Shown: positions 34,661 to 42,962 of the stretch, piece by piece
How the letters are laid out: every line of letters starts with the position of its first letter
Position numbering within the stretch: position 1 is the first letter of the stretch
Assembly: GCF_000757385.1 (NCBI RefSeq)
Contig: NZ_JRHH01000001.1
Location: forward strand, 1 to 64,000
Source: Flavobacterium aquatile LMG 4008 = ATCC 11947
GTDB lineage: Bacteria; Bacteroidota; Bacteroidia; Flavobacteriales; Flavobacteriaceae
Length of the DNA stretch: 64,000 bases
Reading direction: 5' to 3'
Program-made: the position numbers and the translations under genes
The notes under the pieces: generated by a model
What the model was told of the DNA's origin: nothing
The model's database searches: none
Seen by the model: the letters and a program-made list of their open reading frames with translations, nothing else

Positions 34661-34894
34661 TTATTTTTTTACTTCTTCTTTAACAGCTTCAGTAGCTTCA
34701 GCAGCAGTAGCTTCAACTGAATCAGTTGCAGCAGCAGCAGTTGAGTCGATAGTTTCTACAGCTTCAGTAGCAACAGAATCAACAACAGTAGCTGTTGAAT
34801 CAGCAGCAGCAGCAGCAGCATCACCTTCTGCTTGTTTACAAGATACTACAGTTAATGCAGCAACGATAGCTAAACTTAAAAATACTTTTTTCAT
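34661..34894 (-). CDS. Small Ala/Thr/Asp-rich lipoprotein
   Basis: 77 residues. MKKVFLSLAIVAALTVVSCKQ carries a lipobox with Cys at 19. The rest is low-complexity Ala/Thr/Val/Asp/Ser/Glu (repeats such as TATVVDSVATEAVETIDST), with no Trp, Tyr or Phe, ending EAVKEEVKK. It probably forms a flexible or helical surface lipoprotein. A second gene of the same style lies at 41564-41815. It is monocistronic, with a -7 box upstream and a terminator downstream. Function unknown. Confidence 0.75.
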   Translation of the reverse strand: MKKVFLSLAIVAALTVVSCKQAEGDAAAAAADSTATVVDSVATEAVETIDSTAAAATDSVEATAAEATEAVKEEVKK

Positions 34895-34931
34895 CTTACT
34901 TAATTATAAAAGGTTAATTATTAATTCGGAG

Positions 34932-34939
34932 CAAAGATA
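34932..34939 (-). promoter_or_regulatory. -7 promoter element (TATCTTTG) for the small lipoprotein
   Basis: Minus-strand TATCTTTG, 37 nt before the ATG at 34894. Confidence 0.6.
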
Positions 34940-35050
34940 TAAATTTTTTCAATCGGAAAAACTTTTATTTAACTTTTTTTCAAATTTTTCACTTTGTATT
35001 CCGTCAAACTTATTTACAAATTTCGTGCCAAACTTAAAATTATCATAAAA

Positions 35051-37198
35051 TTATTTTTTCTTAGCTGGTTGTATGATTTTCAATTCATTAATGATGTTTT
35101 TTGCTCCAGCAAATTTATCAATAATGAATAAAACATATCTAGCATCAACCATAATGTTACGGCAAATCTCTGGTGAGTAATAAATATCACTCATAGTTCC
35201 TTCCCAAACTCTATCAAAATTTAACCCTATTAAATTGCCTTTTGCATCTAAAGCTGGACTACCTGAATTTCCTCCTGTAGTGTGATTCGTTGCGATAAAA
35301 CAAACTGGCATTTTACCATTTACACCATAATTTCCATAATCTTTTGTGTTGTACAAATCGATTAATTTTTTTGGAACATCAAATTCATAGTCGCCTGGAA
35401 TGTACTTTTCCATAATTCCGTCTAAATAGGTGAAAGGCTCATAAACAACACCATCATTTGGCTTGTATCCTTTTACTTTTCCATAAGTTACACGTAAAGT
35501 ACTATTGGCATCTGGGAAAATTCGATCTGATTTTTGACTTAACTCCAAAATAGCTTTCATGTAGGTTCTTTGCAAAGCAATGTTTTTCAAATTCAATTCA
35601 TCATATTTCGGAGCTACATTTTTAGAAAAAGCCTCAGTCATTGATTTAATTAATTGATAACCTTTATCATTATTCAATTTTTCAAGTACTGTTTTCGAAT
35701 CGCCTTCTAATAATGATCTGAATTTTTCTAATGAAGTTAATTTTGAATTTGTGAAAATATCAGTAGTTAATTTAGATGCATCAATATTCTTTAATGATTC
35801 TGGTAAAAATTGCTTTGGATAATTCGCAGCGTACAATCCGATTAATTGTTCAAATACGTTACGGTCAACATCAGCATTATAATCTTTATAAAATTCATCT
35901 ATTCCAGTTGATAAATTGTTTTTTCTATCGGTAAAAGATTGTTCACCTTTAGAATTTAAAATTTGTTCTAATTGATATAATTTATAACCAACGGTCAATA
36001 TTTCTGAATTTCTCAAAGCTACTTCAGTGAAATAATCTCTAGCCAATGCATAGTCTTTTATTTCAGTATAATTCTTTTCAAAATCTGTTAATAGATTTCC
36101 ATACTCAGCTTGTTTTCCTGCTTTAATAACTTTCTGTTGAAATTCTTTTTCAAATTTTTGTTTGGCAGCCACAGCATTTGATTTCCTCAAACCTTTAGTT
36201 TCACCAATCCATTTTTTCCAATAATTTGCAACACTTGCATATTTTGAAGCATATTGAATTTTGATAGCTTGACTTTTTCTCATGAATCGGTCTTGCACTT
36301 TTAATGCAGCGTCGCGGATTTCAATTTTAGCCGGATTTAAAGTCTCAATAATTTGATTTACAGCAACCGATGGTAAATATTCGGTAGTTCTTCCTGGATA
36401 ACCCATTACCATTGTAAAATCATTTTCTTTTAAACCAGCAATCGAAATTGGGAAAAAGTGTTTTGGTTTGAATGGAACGTTATCTGCAGAATATGCTGCT
36501 GGGCGATTATTTTTATCAGCATAAATTCTGAATAAAGAGAAATCTCCAGTGTGACGTGGCCAAACCCAGTTATCGGTGTCCGATCCAAATTTTCCAATTG
36601 AACTTGGTGGCGCACCTACGAAACGAACGTCTTTGTAAGTTTCTGTTACAAACAATAAATACTGATTTCCATCATAAAAAGTTCTAATTTTGTTTTCTTG
36701 CCAAGATTCTTTTGCAGAAGAATTGGTTACCGAAGCAATATTTTCTTGAATTTTCTTTTGCTTTTCGGCTTCTGATGAAAGCGCGGCAACGCCTTCTAGA
36801 ATTTTAGTTGTTACGTCATCAATTCGAACTACAAACATTACCACTAGATCCTTATTTGGTAATTCCTCTTCCATTTTGTATGCCCAAAAACCGTCTTGTA
36901 AGTAATCGTGTTCTACGGTTGAATGATTTTGAATTACATCAAATCCGCAGTGGTGATTGGTTAAAATCAATCCTTTGTCAGAAATCACTTCGGCTGTACA
37001 ACCTCCATTAAATTGAGGAACAGCATCTTTCATGCTAGAATTGTTAACCGAATAAATTTCTTCAGCAGAGATTTTCATCCCAAGATTTTTCATTTCGGTT
37101 TCGTTCATTCCTTTCAATAATGATGGAATCCAAATACCGCCTTGTTGTGCTTGGGTTTGAATGACGAATAATAAAAGTAATAGTTTAATAAATCTCAT
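35051..37198 (-). CDS. S46-family dipeptidyl-peptidase, DPP11-like
   Basis: A periplasmic exopeptidase that removes dipeptides from peptides. Signal peptide MRFIKLLLLLFVIQTQAQ. The chymotrypsin-like halves carry the catalytic His in TNHHCGFD (about 82-83) and Ser645 in TTGGNSGSP. The S1-specificity residue is Arg663 in NFDRVWEGT, exactly 18 residues after the catalytic Ser, as in DPP11 enzymes that cut after Asp/Glu; DPP7 enzymes have Gly there. Length 715 is standard. It probably helps amino-acid scavenging from proteins. The gene stands alone, so the specificity call rests on one residue and spacing. Confidence 0.88.
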   Translation of the reverse strand: MRFIKLLLLLFVIQTQAQQGGIWIPSLLKGMNETEMKNLGMKISAEEIYSVNNSSMKDAVPQFNGGCTAEVISDKGLILTNHHCGFDVIQNHSTVEHDYLQDGFWAYKMEEELPNKDLVVMFVVRIDDVTTKILEGVAALSSEAEKQKKIQENIASVTNSSAKESWQENKIRTFYDGNQYLLFVTETYKDVRFVGAPPSSIGKFGSDTDNWVWPRHTGDFSLFRIYADKNNRPAAYSADNVPFKPKHFFPISIAGLKENDFTMVMGYPGRTTEYLPSVAVNQIIETLNPAKIEIRDAALKVQDRFMRKSQAIKIQYASKYASVANYWKKWIGETKGLRKSNAVAAKQKFEKEFQQKVIKAGKQAEYGNLLTDFEKNYTEIKDYALARDYFTEVALRNSEILTVGYKLYQLEQILNSKGEQSFTDRKNNLSTGIDEFYKDYNADVDRNVFEQLIGLYAANYPKQFLPESLKNIDASKLTTDIFTNSKLTSLEKFRSLLEGDSKTVLEKLNNDKGYQLIKSMTEAFSKNVAPKYDELNLKNIALQRTYMKAILELSQKSDRIFPDANSTLRVTYGKVKGYKPNDGVVYEPFTYLDGIMEKYIPGDYEFDVPKKLIDLYNTKDYGNYGVNGKMPVCFIATNHTTGGNSGSPALDAKGNLIGLNFDRVWEGTMSDIYYSPEICRNIMVDARYVLFIIDKFAGAKNIINELKIIQPAKKK

Positions 37199-37232
37199 AA
37201 TTAGATATTTAGATTGTTGGATTTTTAGAAAG

Positions 37233-37676
37233 TTAGACTTTGTATTTTAGTAGTTTTCGATTGTGAATCACGAAATCGTTTGCAATATACAATCTTTGAG
37301 CGTTTTCATTGTGATGTTCTACTTCAAGATAGAGCAATTTTAACGATAATTTAGTAATTTGCTCTTTTATGAACTCGAGTGTTTTGGCTCCGATTCCTTT
37401 TCCACGTGCGACATCTTTCAGGTAAAGTTCGTCGATAAAGGCGATTCTTCCTTTGTATTCAAAGCTAAAAATGAAGGTTAGAATTACGTAACCAATTACT
37501 TGTGAATCGTCATAAATTAACCAAGTTTTCCCGAGCTTTTCGTCAGATATAAATTCTTGAAATAATTTTTTAGAAATTTCAACGTCAATTGGATAATTGT
37601 CGATTGCATAGAAATCTCTCATCATTTGGGTGATGGTTTCGATTTGATAAGTTTCTAAAGGTTTGAATTGAACCAT
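37233..37676 (-). CDS. GNAT-family N-acetyltransferase
   Basis: 147 residues with the GNAT core. It contains IGYVILTFIFSFEYKGRIAFIDELYLKDVARGKGIGAKTLEFI, whose RGKGIGAKT is the acetyl-CoA pyrophosphate loop, and then LYLEVEHHNENAQRLYIANDFV. The acceptor substrate is unknown. It starts 19 nt after the end of kdtA on the same strand, so the two are probably co-transcribed. Confidence 0.87.
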   Translation of the reverse strand: MVQFKPLETYQIETITQMMRDFYAIDNYPIDVEISKKLFQEFISDEKLGKTWLIYDDSQVIGYVILTFIFSFEYKGRIAFIDELYLKDVARGKGIGAKTLEFIKEQITKLSLKLLYLEVEHHNENAQRLYIANDFVIHNRKLLKYKV

Positions 37677-37695
37677 ATAAGAAATGTAATTTCAT

Positions 37696-38949
37696 TTAAG
37701 AATTAATGTGATTCAGAATAATCTGTGTCGCACCTTTATTCATTTGAACAAAAGTGGAACAAATATGACCTTTTTCATTACGAATGTCTTCGTTAAAAAT
37801 TAAATTATCAAATGCTTCGTTTAGTTCGTTTTGGTTCGAAATAGAAACACATCCTTCTTGATGAACTAAAGCTGTAGCTTCTGCAAAATGCGAATAATTT
37901 GGTCCAATTATAATCGGAACACCAAATGTTGCTGGTTCCAAAATGTTATGAACACCTGGATTTCCAAATCCGCCACCAACGTAGGCAATGTCGGCGTAAG
38001 AATATATTTTGGTTAAAATTCCGATGGTGTCGATGATGAAAACTTGAAATTCTTCCAATTTGTCATGCTGAACTTGTTTCAGCATCTCGTCTTTTTCAGA
38101 AAATAAAACCGAAGATTTTGTAATTTGAGATTTGAGATTTGAAATTTGCTCTGCTTTTATATTATGTGGCGCAATAATGAATTTTATAGTATCGGATGCT
38201 TTATTAATATAATTCACCAATAAACTTTCGTCTTTTGGCCACGAACTTCCTATTACAATTGTGGTTTTGTTGTCTTTGAATTGTTCGATGAAATCTAATG
38301 AATTATCTCGTTCTAAAATTGAAACAACGCGGTCAAAACGCGTATCGCCCGAAATTTTTATGTTATTAAAACCAATACTTTGTATCAGATTTTTGGAACT
38401 TTCGTTTTGTACAAAAAAGTAATCGAATGTTTTTAATGCGTTTCTGTAAAATCCACCATACCATTTAAAAAAGGCTTGTTTTTCTCTGAAGATTCCTGAG
38501 ATTAAATAGGTTTTGATGTTTTGTTTCTTCAATTCATTTAGATAATTTGGCCAATATTCATACTTGATAAAGAAAACTAGTTCTGGATTTATGGTTTTGA
38601 TGAATTTCTGTGCGTTGAACTTTGTGTCGAGTGGAAGATAAACAGTAACATCGGCAACAGTATTGTTTTTTCGAACTTCGTAACCTGATGGTGAGAAGAA
38701 AGTTACTACTATTTTATGATTTGGATAGTGAACTTTTATTTTTTCTATAACTGGTAAACCTTGCTCGTATTCGCCTAAAGATGCGGCGTGAAACCAGATT
38801 GTTTTGTCGTTTGAACTGAGTTTACTTTGTAAAATAGGAAAAACTTCTTTTCTTCCATCAACGAAAAGTTTCACTTTCGGACTGAAAAGCGCTATTAATT
38901 TTACGACTTGCGAAGCCAGAATTATAATTAGATTGTATAGAAAAAGCAT
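37696..38949 (-). CDS. kdtA: 3-deoxy-D-manno-octulosonic acid (Kdo) transferase
   Basis: Transfers Kdo to lipid A precursor at the inner membrane, the first inner-core step of LPS. An N-terminal hydrophobic anchor (LFLYNLIIILASQVVKLIALF) is followed by the GT30 acceptor domain (WFHAASLGEYEQGLPVIEKI, VTFFSPSGYEVRK, LPLDTKFNAQKFI) and the GT-B donor domain (GSSWPKDESLL, AYVGGGFGNPGVHNILEPATFGVPIIIGPNYSHF). The 417 residues are full length. A GNAT gene is downstream. The polysaccharide genes degT and galE lie divergently across a repeat-bearing spacer. Confidence 0.93.
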   Translation of the reverse strand: MLFLYNLIIILASQVVKLIALFSPKVKLFVDGRKEVFPILQSKLSSNDKTIWFHAASLGEYEQGLPVIEKIKVHYPNHKIVVTFFSPSGYEVRKNNTVADVTVYLPLDTKFNAQKFIKTINPELVFFIKYEYWPNYLNELKKQNIKTYLISGIFREKQAFFKWYGGFYRNALKTFDYFFVQNESSKNLIQSIGFNNIKISGDTRFDRVVSILERDNSLDFIEQFKDNKTTIVIGSSWPKDESLLVNYINKASDTIKFIIAPHNIKAEQISNLKSQITKSSVLFSEKDEMLKQVQHDKLEEFQVFIIDTIGILTKIYSYADIAYVGGGFGNPGVHNILEPATFGVPIIIGPNYSHFAEATALVHQEGCVSISNQNELNEAFDNLIFNEDIRNEKGHICSTFVQMNKGATQIILNHINS

Positions 38950-39064
38950 TGTTGAATTTTAGTTGGGTAAAAATAAGATTTTTTGCTACAGATTGAACGG
39001 ATATTTACAGATTTTACTATTGTGTTGTTTTGAAAATCTGATTTTACAAAAGACAAATACTAAT

Positions 39065-39143
39065 TAGCCCTGATTGTAGCGGCACCGAAGTAGAGCGAAA
39101 AGCAGGAAAATGGAAACCAAAAAAAGCCCGAACCATTCGCTCC
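39065..39143 (+). repeat. Dispersed intergenic palindromic repeat, copy C (short type)
   Basis: Starts TAGCCCTGATTGTAGCGGCACC and ends CCATTCGCTCC. The segment GCAGGAAAATGGAAACC is shared nearly base for base with copy D. The central hairpin is mostly lost. Confidence 0.65.
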
Positions 39144-39161
39144 ATATAATAAGAAATGTTA

Positions 39162-39169
39162 TACTTTTG
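39162..39169 (+). promoter_or_regulatory. -7 promoter element (TACTTTTG) for the DegT aminotransferase gene
   Basis: TACTTTTG about 113 nt before the chosen ATG, leaving a long leader that contains a 16-codon frame. Confidence 0.5.
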
Positions 39170-39282
39170 TATTTCAAATTTTTTTTAGGATGAAATCGCC
39201 ACTAACAAAAAGTTTGTTGCAAACAAACACCAAAAAATAGGCGATACCATATATGACCTATAAAAAAACAAATTTCACATAT

Positions 39283-40413
39283 ATGAAAAAACTACAAATG
39301 GTTGACTTGAAAGGTCAATACGAAAAAATAAAAGAGGAAGTGAATGCTTCGATTCAGGAAGTTTTAGAGACAAATACTTACATAAACGGACCTTTGGTTC
39401 ATCAATTTCAGAAAGATTTAGAAGATTATTTAGGCGTAAAACATGTGATTCCTTGTGCGAACGGAACCGATGCGTTGCAAATTGCCATGATGGGATTGGA
39501 TTTGAAACCTGGCGATGAAGTAATTACTGCCGATTTTACGTTTGCTGCAACTGTTGAAGTGATTGCGTTATTGCAATTGACTCCGGTTTTGGTGGATGTT
39601 GATATGAATAATATGAATATCTCACTTGATGGAATTCGTAAAGCGATTACACCAAGAACTAAGGCAATTGTTCCTGTGCATTTGTTTGGTCGTGCTGCCA
39701 ATATGGATGCTATTATGGAAATTGCCAACGAACATAATCTATATGTAATTGAAGATAATGCACAAGCAATTGGAGCTGATTATACTTCGAAAGATGGCTC
39801 TAAAGTGAAAGTTGGAACGATTGGTCACGTTGGAGCAACATCGTTTTTCCCATCTAAAAATTTAGGTTGTTATGGCGATGGTGGAGCGATTTTTACTAAC
39901 GATGATAAATTGGCTCACACGTTACGAGGTATTGTAAATCACGGAATGTATGAAAGATATCATCATGATGTAGTTGGAGTGAACTCTCGTTTGGACAGCA
40001 TTCAAGCTGGAGTTTTGAAAGCTAAATTGCCACATTTAGATACTTACAATAAAGCACGTCAAGATGCGGCTAGAAAATATAGTTTAGCATTAAGCGTGAA
40101 TTCAAATATTTGGGCACCAACGATTTGTGAAAGTTGCGATTGCCATGTTTTTCATCAATATGTAATCAGAATTACAAATGGAAAACGCGACGGATTGTTA
40201 GCTCATTTGCAAGAAAAAGGAATTCCATGTGCGATTTATTATCCAATTCCGTTGCACAGTCAAAAAGCATATGCTGATTCGAGATATAAAGAAGAAGATT
40301 TTCCAGTAACCAATCAGTTGTGTAAAGAAGTAATTGCTTTGCCAATGCACACCGAATTGGATGATGAGCAGATTAAATTTATAACGGATACGATTTTAGA
40401 ATATTTAAAATAA
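39283..40413 (+). CDS. DegT/DnrJ/EryC1/StrS-family sugar aminotransferase
   Basis: A PLP enzyme that aminates a keto-sugar nucleotide for surface polysaccharides. The start was placed at the ATG of MKKLQMVDLKGQYEKI, the usual N-terminus; the longer frame adds ten residues. It contains NGTDALQIAMMGLDLKPGDEVI, DFTFAATVEVI and EDNAQAIGADY, and the Schiff-base Lys in ATSFFPSKNLGCYGDGGA. It ends with the family's HTELDDEQI segment. Length 376. The gene lies 77 nt upstream of galE on the same strand, with a hairpin between, and across from kdtA, consistent with cell-surface glycan synthesis. Confidence 0.9.
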   Translation: MKKLQMVDLKGQYEKIKEEVNASIQEVLETNTYINGPLVHQFQKDLEDYLGVKHVIPCANGTDALQIAMMGLDLKPGDEVITADFTFAATVEVIALLQLTPVLVDVDMNNMNISLDGIRKAITPRTKAIVPVHLFGRAANMDAIMEIANEHNLYVIEDNAQAIGADYTSKDGSKVKVGTIGHVGATSFFPSKNLGCYGDGGAIFTNDDKLAHTLRGIVNHGMYERYHHDVVGVNSRLDSIQAGVLKAKLPHLDTYNKARQDAARKYSLALSVNSNIWAPTICESCDCHVFHQYVIRITNGKRDGLLAHLQEKGIPCAIYYPIPLHSQKAYADSRYKEEDFPVTNQLCKEVIALPMHTELDDEQIKFITDTILEYLK

Positions 40414-40433
40414 GAAAAAGAAACAAGAGAAAA

Positions 40434-40475
40434 GAAGCAAGAGTTATTATTGTCTTTTCTCTTGCTTCTTTTTTC
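40434..40475 (+). terminator. Hairpin between degT and galE
   Basis: Perfect 10-bp stem GAAGCAAGAG (40434-40443) / CTCTTGCTTC (40459-40468) with a 15-base loop and a following T-run. It could terminate, or attenuate read-through into galE. Confidence 0.65.
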
Positions 40476-40490
40476 TATTATCTCAAAAAA

Positions 40491-41504
40491 ATGAAAATAG
40501 TAGTTACTGGAGGTTTAGGTTTTATAGGTTCTCACACAGTTGTTGAATTGCAAAATGAAGGTTTTGAAGTTATAGCAATTGACAATCTTTCGAACTCATC
40601 GGAAAGTGTTTTGGATGGGATTTTCAATATTACTGGGAAAAAACCAATTTTTGAAAAAATGGATTTACGTGATAAAGCGTCGGTTCAAAATTTCTTTAAA
40701 AAACACAATGATGTGGTTGGTGTGATTCATTTTGCTGCTTCAAAGGCAGTTGGTGAAAGTGTTGAAAATCCGTTGTTGTACTATGAAAATAATATAAACA
40801 CATTGGTTTATCTTTTACAAGAATTAAAAGAATTGCCAAGTGCAAATTTCATTTTTAGTTCTTCGTGCACAGTTTACGGTCAAGCCGAAAAAATGCCGAT
40901 TACCGAAAATGCATCTATTCAACCTGCGATTTCGCCATATGGAAATACAAAGCAAATAGGAGAAGAAATTATAACAGATGTTGCTAAAGTAACGAATATT
41001 AATTCGATTTTATTACGTTATTTTAATCCAATTGGAGCGCATGAAAGTGCCGAAATTGGTGAATTGCCAATTGGAGTTCCTCAAAACTTGGTTCCGTTTA
41101 TTACACAAACTGGTTTAGGATTACGTCAAGAATTATCGGTTTATGGAAATGATTATCCAACGCCTGATGGAACTTGCATTCGCGATTATATTCATGTTGT
41201 AGATTTGGCGAAAGCCCACGTTATAGCATTGAAACGATTATTGGATAAAAAAAATCTTGAGAAAGTTGAGACTTTTAATCTTGGCACAGGAACCGGAAGT
41301 TCGGTTCTTGAGGTAATTACAGCATTTGAAAAAGTGTCTGGTCAAAAATTACCTTATAAAATTGTAGGAAGAAGAGAAGGTGATGTTATTGAAGCTTATG
41401 CAAATACTGATAAAGCAAGTGCCGTTTTAGGATGGAAAACACAATACAATCTAGAAGAAGCCGTTGATAGTGCTTGGAAATGGGAGAAGAAAGTAAGAAT
41501 GTAA
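40491..41504 (+). CDS. galE: UDP-glucose 4-epimerase
   Basis: Interconverts UDP-glucose and UDP-galactose. The NAD-binding Rossmann motif is VTGGLGFIGSHT at the N-terminus. The catalytic Ser/Thr-Tyr-Lys set lies in FSSSCTVYG and SPYGNTKQIGEE. RYFNPIGAH and the C-terminal REGDVIEAYANTDKA are typical of extended SDR epimerases. At 337 residues it is full length. It supplies hexoses for LPS/capsule together with the upstream aminotransferase. It ends at a strong terminator. Confidence 0.93.
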   Translation: MKIVVTGGLGFIGSHTVVELQNEGFEVIAIDNLSNSSESVLDGIFNITGKKPIFEKMDLRDKASVQNFFKKHNDVVGVIHFAASKAVGESVENPLLYYENNINTLVYLLQELKELPSANFIFSSSCTVYGQAEKMPITENASIQPAISPYGNTKQIGEEIITDVAKVTNINSILLRYFNPIGAHESAEIGELPIGVPQNLVPFITQTGLGLRQELSVYGNDYPTPDGTCIRDYIHVVDLAKAHVIALKRLLDKKNLEKVETFNLGTGTGSSVLEVITAFEKVSGQKLPYKIVGRREGDVIEAYANTDKASAVLGWKTQYNLEEAVDSAWKWEKKVRM

Positions 41505-41522
41505 TAGGCAGATTTTAAATAT

Positions 41523-41560
41523 AAATCCTCACAAAACTAAAATTGTGAGGATTTCTTTTT
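41523..41560. terminator. Bidirectional terminator after galE
   Basis: Perfect 12-bp stem AAATCCTCACAA/TTGTGAGGATTT with an 8-base loop and T-rich 3' side, between convergent genes. Confidence 0.85.
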
Positions 41561-41563
41561 TAA

Positions 41564-41815
41564 TTACTTCTTCGCAGCTTCTTTCATATTTTCTGCGCCT
41601 TGTTCTAATTTCTCGGCGCCTTTTTCAAGAGCTTTGCCTGTTTTTGATTGAGCAGAATCAATTACAGTTTCAACTTTCTCTGAAATGGTATCCAGTTTTG
41701 CTTCTACTTCTGTTCCAACTGCTTCTGTTGCATCTTCTACTTTTTCTTTTGTTTTGTCTTGGCAAGATACCATTGCAACTGCCATAAATGCTAGTGCTAA
41801 AATTGATTTTTTCAT
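41564..41815 (-). CDS. Small charged lipoprotein
   Basis: 83 residues. MKKSILALAFMAVAMVSCQD carries a lipobox with Cys at 18. A Trp-free, amphipathic Glu/Lys/Thr/Ala helix-forming region follows (TKEKVEDATEAVGTEVEAKL and ALEKGAEKLEQGAENMKEAAKK), with a YtxH/apolipoprotein-like 11-residue feel. It is similar in design to the lipoprotein at 34661-34894. Function unknown. Confidence 0.75.
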   Translation of the reverse strand: MKKSILALAFMAVAMVSCQDKTKEKVEDATEAVGTEVEAKLDTISEKVETVIDSAQSKTGKALEKGAEKLEQGAENMKEAAKK

Positions 41816-41890
41816 TTTTTTTAATCTTTATAAATTAATAATTGTTTAAGAACATTTTTTGCAATACAAATTAAATGCCAAATTTTTAAG

Positions 41891-42568
41891 TCAAATAATT
41901 TTTAGTAAAAGATTTGGATCTGGACAATTTTCAGAGTAAAACTCTAAATCTTTTATGTTGCAAACTCCAGGATAATCGCCAACTTTATTTTCAATATCAA
42001 TGATAATCTGAAAATGTAAATGCGGTGCATAGTCGCCGTTTATTGGTGGCGAACCAAGTGCTGCAATGACTTCACCTTTTTTGATTTTACTTCCAATTTG
42101 TTTATCTTTTAAACTATCCAAACTCAAATGTCCGTACAAAGTATAAAATTTTAGTTCTTCTAATTCGTGTTCCAAAATAATGGTCGGACCATAATCGCCA
42201 AGCGCTGTATTGTTTTGAAAACTATGAATGGTTCCATCCAACGCAGCTAAAACAGAAGTTCCAGCTTTTATCCATAAATCCAAACCAATGTGAATGTTGC
42301 GTTCGTCTGAATTTTCAGCGTTGAAAACCGTACTTCTTTTGTACAAATTTCTAATTTCTTGATAACCACCAAAAGCAACTTTTGCATTGTTTTTAGTGAG
42401 ATATTCTTCAATATAATTTTCAAATGCTAGTGCATCTGTGATATTTAATTTGGATAATTCTACGTTGGATGCCGATAAATCTACAGCAACATAATCGGAA
42501 TAATCGATGGAATAATCAATGACTTTTACGTCTTTTAAATTTTCTAAAAGTGCTTTTACTTTGTTCAT
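41891..42568 (-). CDS. M23-family metallopeptidase-fold protein without signal peptide
   Basis: The start ATG at 42568 (MNKVKALLENLKDVKVIDYS) follows the end of the DUF3037 gene by 10 nt; the longer frame would overlap it. The C-terminal half is a lysostaphin-type (LytM) domain with all metal-site motifs: HIGLDLW (His, Asp), YGHLS and HLHFQ. GSKIKKGEVIAALGSP is the usual beta turn. Length 225. No signal peptide or membrane segment is visible, which is odd for a peptidoglycan hydrolase. It is the last gene of a HipA-like / DUF3037 / M23 set. Confidence 0.85.
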   Translation of the reverse strand: MNKVKALLENLKDVKVIDYSIDYSDYVAVDLSASNVELSKLNITDALAFENYIEEYLTKNNAKVAFGGYQEIRNLYKRSTVFNAENSDERNIHIGLDLWIKAGTSVLAALDGTIHSFQNNTALGDYGPTIILEHELEELKFYTLYGHLSLDSLKDKQIGSKIKKGEVIAALGSPPINGDYAPHLHFQIIIDIENKVGDYPGVCNIKDLEFYSENCPDPNLLLKII

Positions 42569-42578
42569 TCTTATACTT

Positions 42579-42962
42579 TTATAATACCAACTCCGAATAT
42601 AATTTTTCAAATGTTTCATCCAAATCGGAGCTGAAACCAGAATGTGGTCGAGACGTTTGAATGCTAGAACTTTTAACTGCCGTTAACCATCTGAAGCGTT
42701 CGGATATTTCAAATGTTGCAATTGGTCCAGAATTTTTATCACCTTTTCCAATTTTCACAAAAGATTCTAGATTTTCTGTTAGTTGTTCAATGTCAAATTC
42801 CTTACAAATGGATTTTATTTTATCAGAAAAAATATGATATTCAATACGTAAATATTTCTGACGTTTACAAAATAGTAATAATCCAATATTTATAAATTCT
42901 TCGCGCTCCACTTTTGGAACTACACGAAGAACAGCATACTCATATAAGTGTTTTTCGTGCAT
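42579..42962 (-). CDS. DUF3037 protein
   Basis: 127 residues with the family's start (YEYAVLRVVPKVEREEFINIGLLLFCKRQKYLRIEY) and end (ERFRWLTAVKSSSIQTSRPHSG, LDETFEKLYSEL). DUF3037 genes are habitually paired with a HipA-like kinase gene; here they overlap by 23 nt, so translation is coupled. The molecular role is unknown. A regulatory or partner function for the kinase-like protein is inference. Confidence 0.85.
   Translation of the reverse strand: MHEKHLYEYAVLRVVPKVEREEFINIGLLLFCKRQKYLRIEYHIFSDKIKSICKEFDIEQLTENLESFVKIGKGDKNSGPIATFEISERFRWLTAVKSSSIQTSRPHSGFSSDLDETFEKLYSELVL

Larger units (their letters stand above)
38950..39282. other. kdtA-degT intergenic region
   Basis: A divergent spacer of over 300 nt. 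It contains dispersed repeat copy C (39065-39143) and a -7 element TACTTTTG (39162-39169). It also contains a 16-codon open frame (39193-39243, MKSPLTKSLLQTNTKK) flanked by an ATCGCC/GGCGAT inverted pair, just before the aminotransferase gene. No longer gene is present. Confidence 0.55.

Noticed and set aside
41545..41787. Plus-strand Leu-rich 80-residue frame
   Set aside because: Antisense to the small lipoprotein gene; the Leu/Gln richness is the complement of its Glu/Lys codons.
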